5,602 nucleotides of DNA, taken from contig QLUB01000107.1 of NCBI GenBank assembly GCA_018725205.1, positions 1-5,602 on the forward strand. The letters run 5' to 3'. Both the position numbers and the translations under genes were made by a program. This document shows positions 5,073-5,602 of the stretch, piece by piece. The DNA comes from a candidate division NPL-UPA2 bacterium (GTDB lineage: Bacteria > Bacillota > UBA994). Below the pieces are notes generated by a model. The model saw nothing but the letters and a program-made list of their open reading frames with translations, searched no databases and had not been told where the DNA came from. How positions within the stretch are numbered: position 1 is the first letter of the stretch; each line of letters begins with the position of its first letter.

Positions 5073-5602
5073 ATGCGAGTGCTAGTACTGCGCCACAGAG
5101 CAGCCGTGTACTGCCTTGCGGCGCTCACAGGGCTCTTGTTGGCCGTATCACTGTGGCCATGGGTAAGTGTGCTTACGCCAAACTACGCACCAGTATTTGC
5201 GCCGGCCCAAGGGGGTACCCTCGGGCCGCTGCTTCTATCCGCAGAGAGGGCGGAGACAGCAGGTAGCGTGTTTTGGATGCTGCTGCTCAAGGGAGGTCTA
5301 CCCGCTTACCAAGCGCTTGGGGAGCGCGCCTACTGGATTGAACTGCTGGAGTACACGATGGACCGCGTCATCACCCATGAGCCACATCGCGTGTTAGCTA
5401 TGGGTATCTCTGGCTTGGCGGCCGTGGAATTTGCCCCTGACGTGTCGCCCATCACCATCTCACCCGATATACCACCTACACCGGCTCCCTCCAAACGCTG
5501 CAGAGGATGCTCACCAAGTATCCGCAGATTGACTTTCGAAACCATGCCTTTGCTTTGGCTCTACAGCAAAGCCTAGAAACCGTCCACGCCGGATTTTCGC
5601 GC
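5073..5602 (+). pseudogene. spoIIP: Disrupted spoIIP (stage II sporulation protein P), continues past window
   Basis: SpoIIP is a membrane-anchored peptidoglycan amidase/endopeptidase that, with SpoIID and SpoIIM, thins septal wall during forespore engulfment. From ATG 5073 the first frame gives a basic start, a membrane helix at residues 11-32, a VFWMLLL helix (67-73) and LLEYTMDRVI (91-100), resembling the extracytoplasmic N-terminal part of SpoIIP, then a proline-rich stretch. That frame ends at TAG 5574-5576 (167 residues, against about 400 in B. subtilis) with no catalytic domain. From about 5450 the +2 frame carries it instead: TRYTTYTGSLQTLQRMLTKY then PQIDF, joined directly to RNHAFALALQQSLETVHAGF and SR at the window end. 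The first block resembles the segment just before the family's D-I-H-R-D motif, the second the W..N..fA..L segment well after it. The HTHxxESY-type motif and the DIHRD region are both missing, so the active site is gone. Identification rests on gene order plus these matches. Confidence 0.75.

Noticed and set aside
5073..5576. Taking the 167-residue ORF as a complete novel small membrane protein.
   Set aside because: Its last about 30 residues overlap a frame with clear SpoIIP-like segments. Its position after gpr and its N-terminal layout fit a broken spoIIP better.

Overview
The window looks like chromosomal DNA of a Clostridia-like member of the Bacillota with moderately high GC. The gene order comEC - holA - (rpsT on the opposite strand) - gpr - spoIIP is a familiar Firmicute neighbourhood. 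Strong GGAGGTG-type ribosome sites and GTG starts fit that assignment. No closer taxonomic placement can be supported from the sequence alone.

Left half (1-3265, + strand): the 3' part of comEC, the DNA-uptake channel protein, which is open at the window's left edge. It runs with an 86-base overlap into holA, the delta subunit of the DNA polymerase III clamp loader. A strong intrinsic terminator closes this unit and probably also serves rpsT arriving from the other side. Middle (3277-3650, - strand): rpsT (ribosomal protein S20) with a near-consensus housekeeping promoter. These three genes look intact.

Right half (3650-5602, + strand): this should be a sporulation and germination block, but it looks like a decaying one. 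It contains: (i) a 33-codon membrane peptide ORF that resembles the truncated front end of a YvlD/holin-4-type membrane protein; (ii) gpr, the spore germination protease, full length in its family part, but with the catalytic Asp of the NVTPD motif replaced by Gly and two further usually conserved Asp residues lost; (iii) a C-terminal remnant of a gene resembling the F420-0:gamma-glutamyl ligase family, abutting the gpr 3' end so that gpr has lost its own stop and reads out of frame into it; (iv) spoIIP with a good start and membrane anchor, but a catalytic part broken by a frame change and two apparent internal deletions that removed both expected active-site motifs.

The coherent reading is an organism descended from a spore former that is losing, or has lost, sporulation, while competence, replication and translation genes next door stay intact. 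Each lesion is visible in the sequence. The conclusion about lifestyle is inference and needs the rest of the genome. I do not see a novel defence, mobile or RNA system, a CRISPR array, tRNA, rRNA or insertion sequence in this window.
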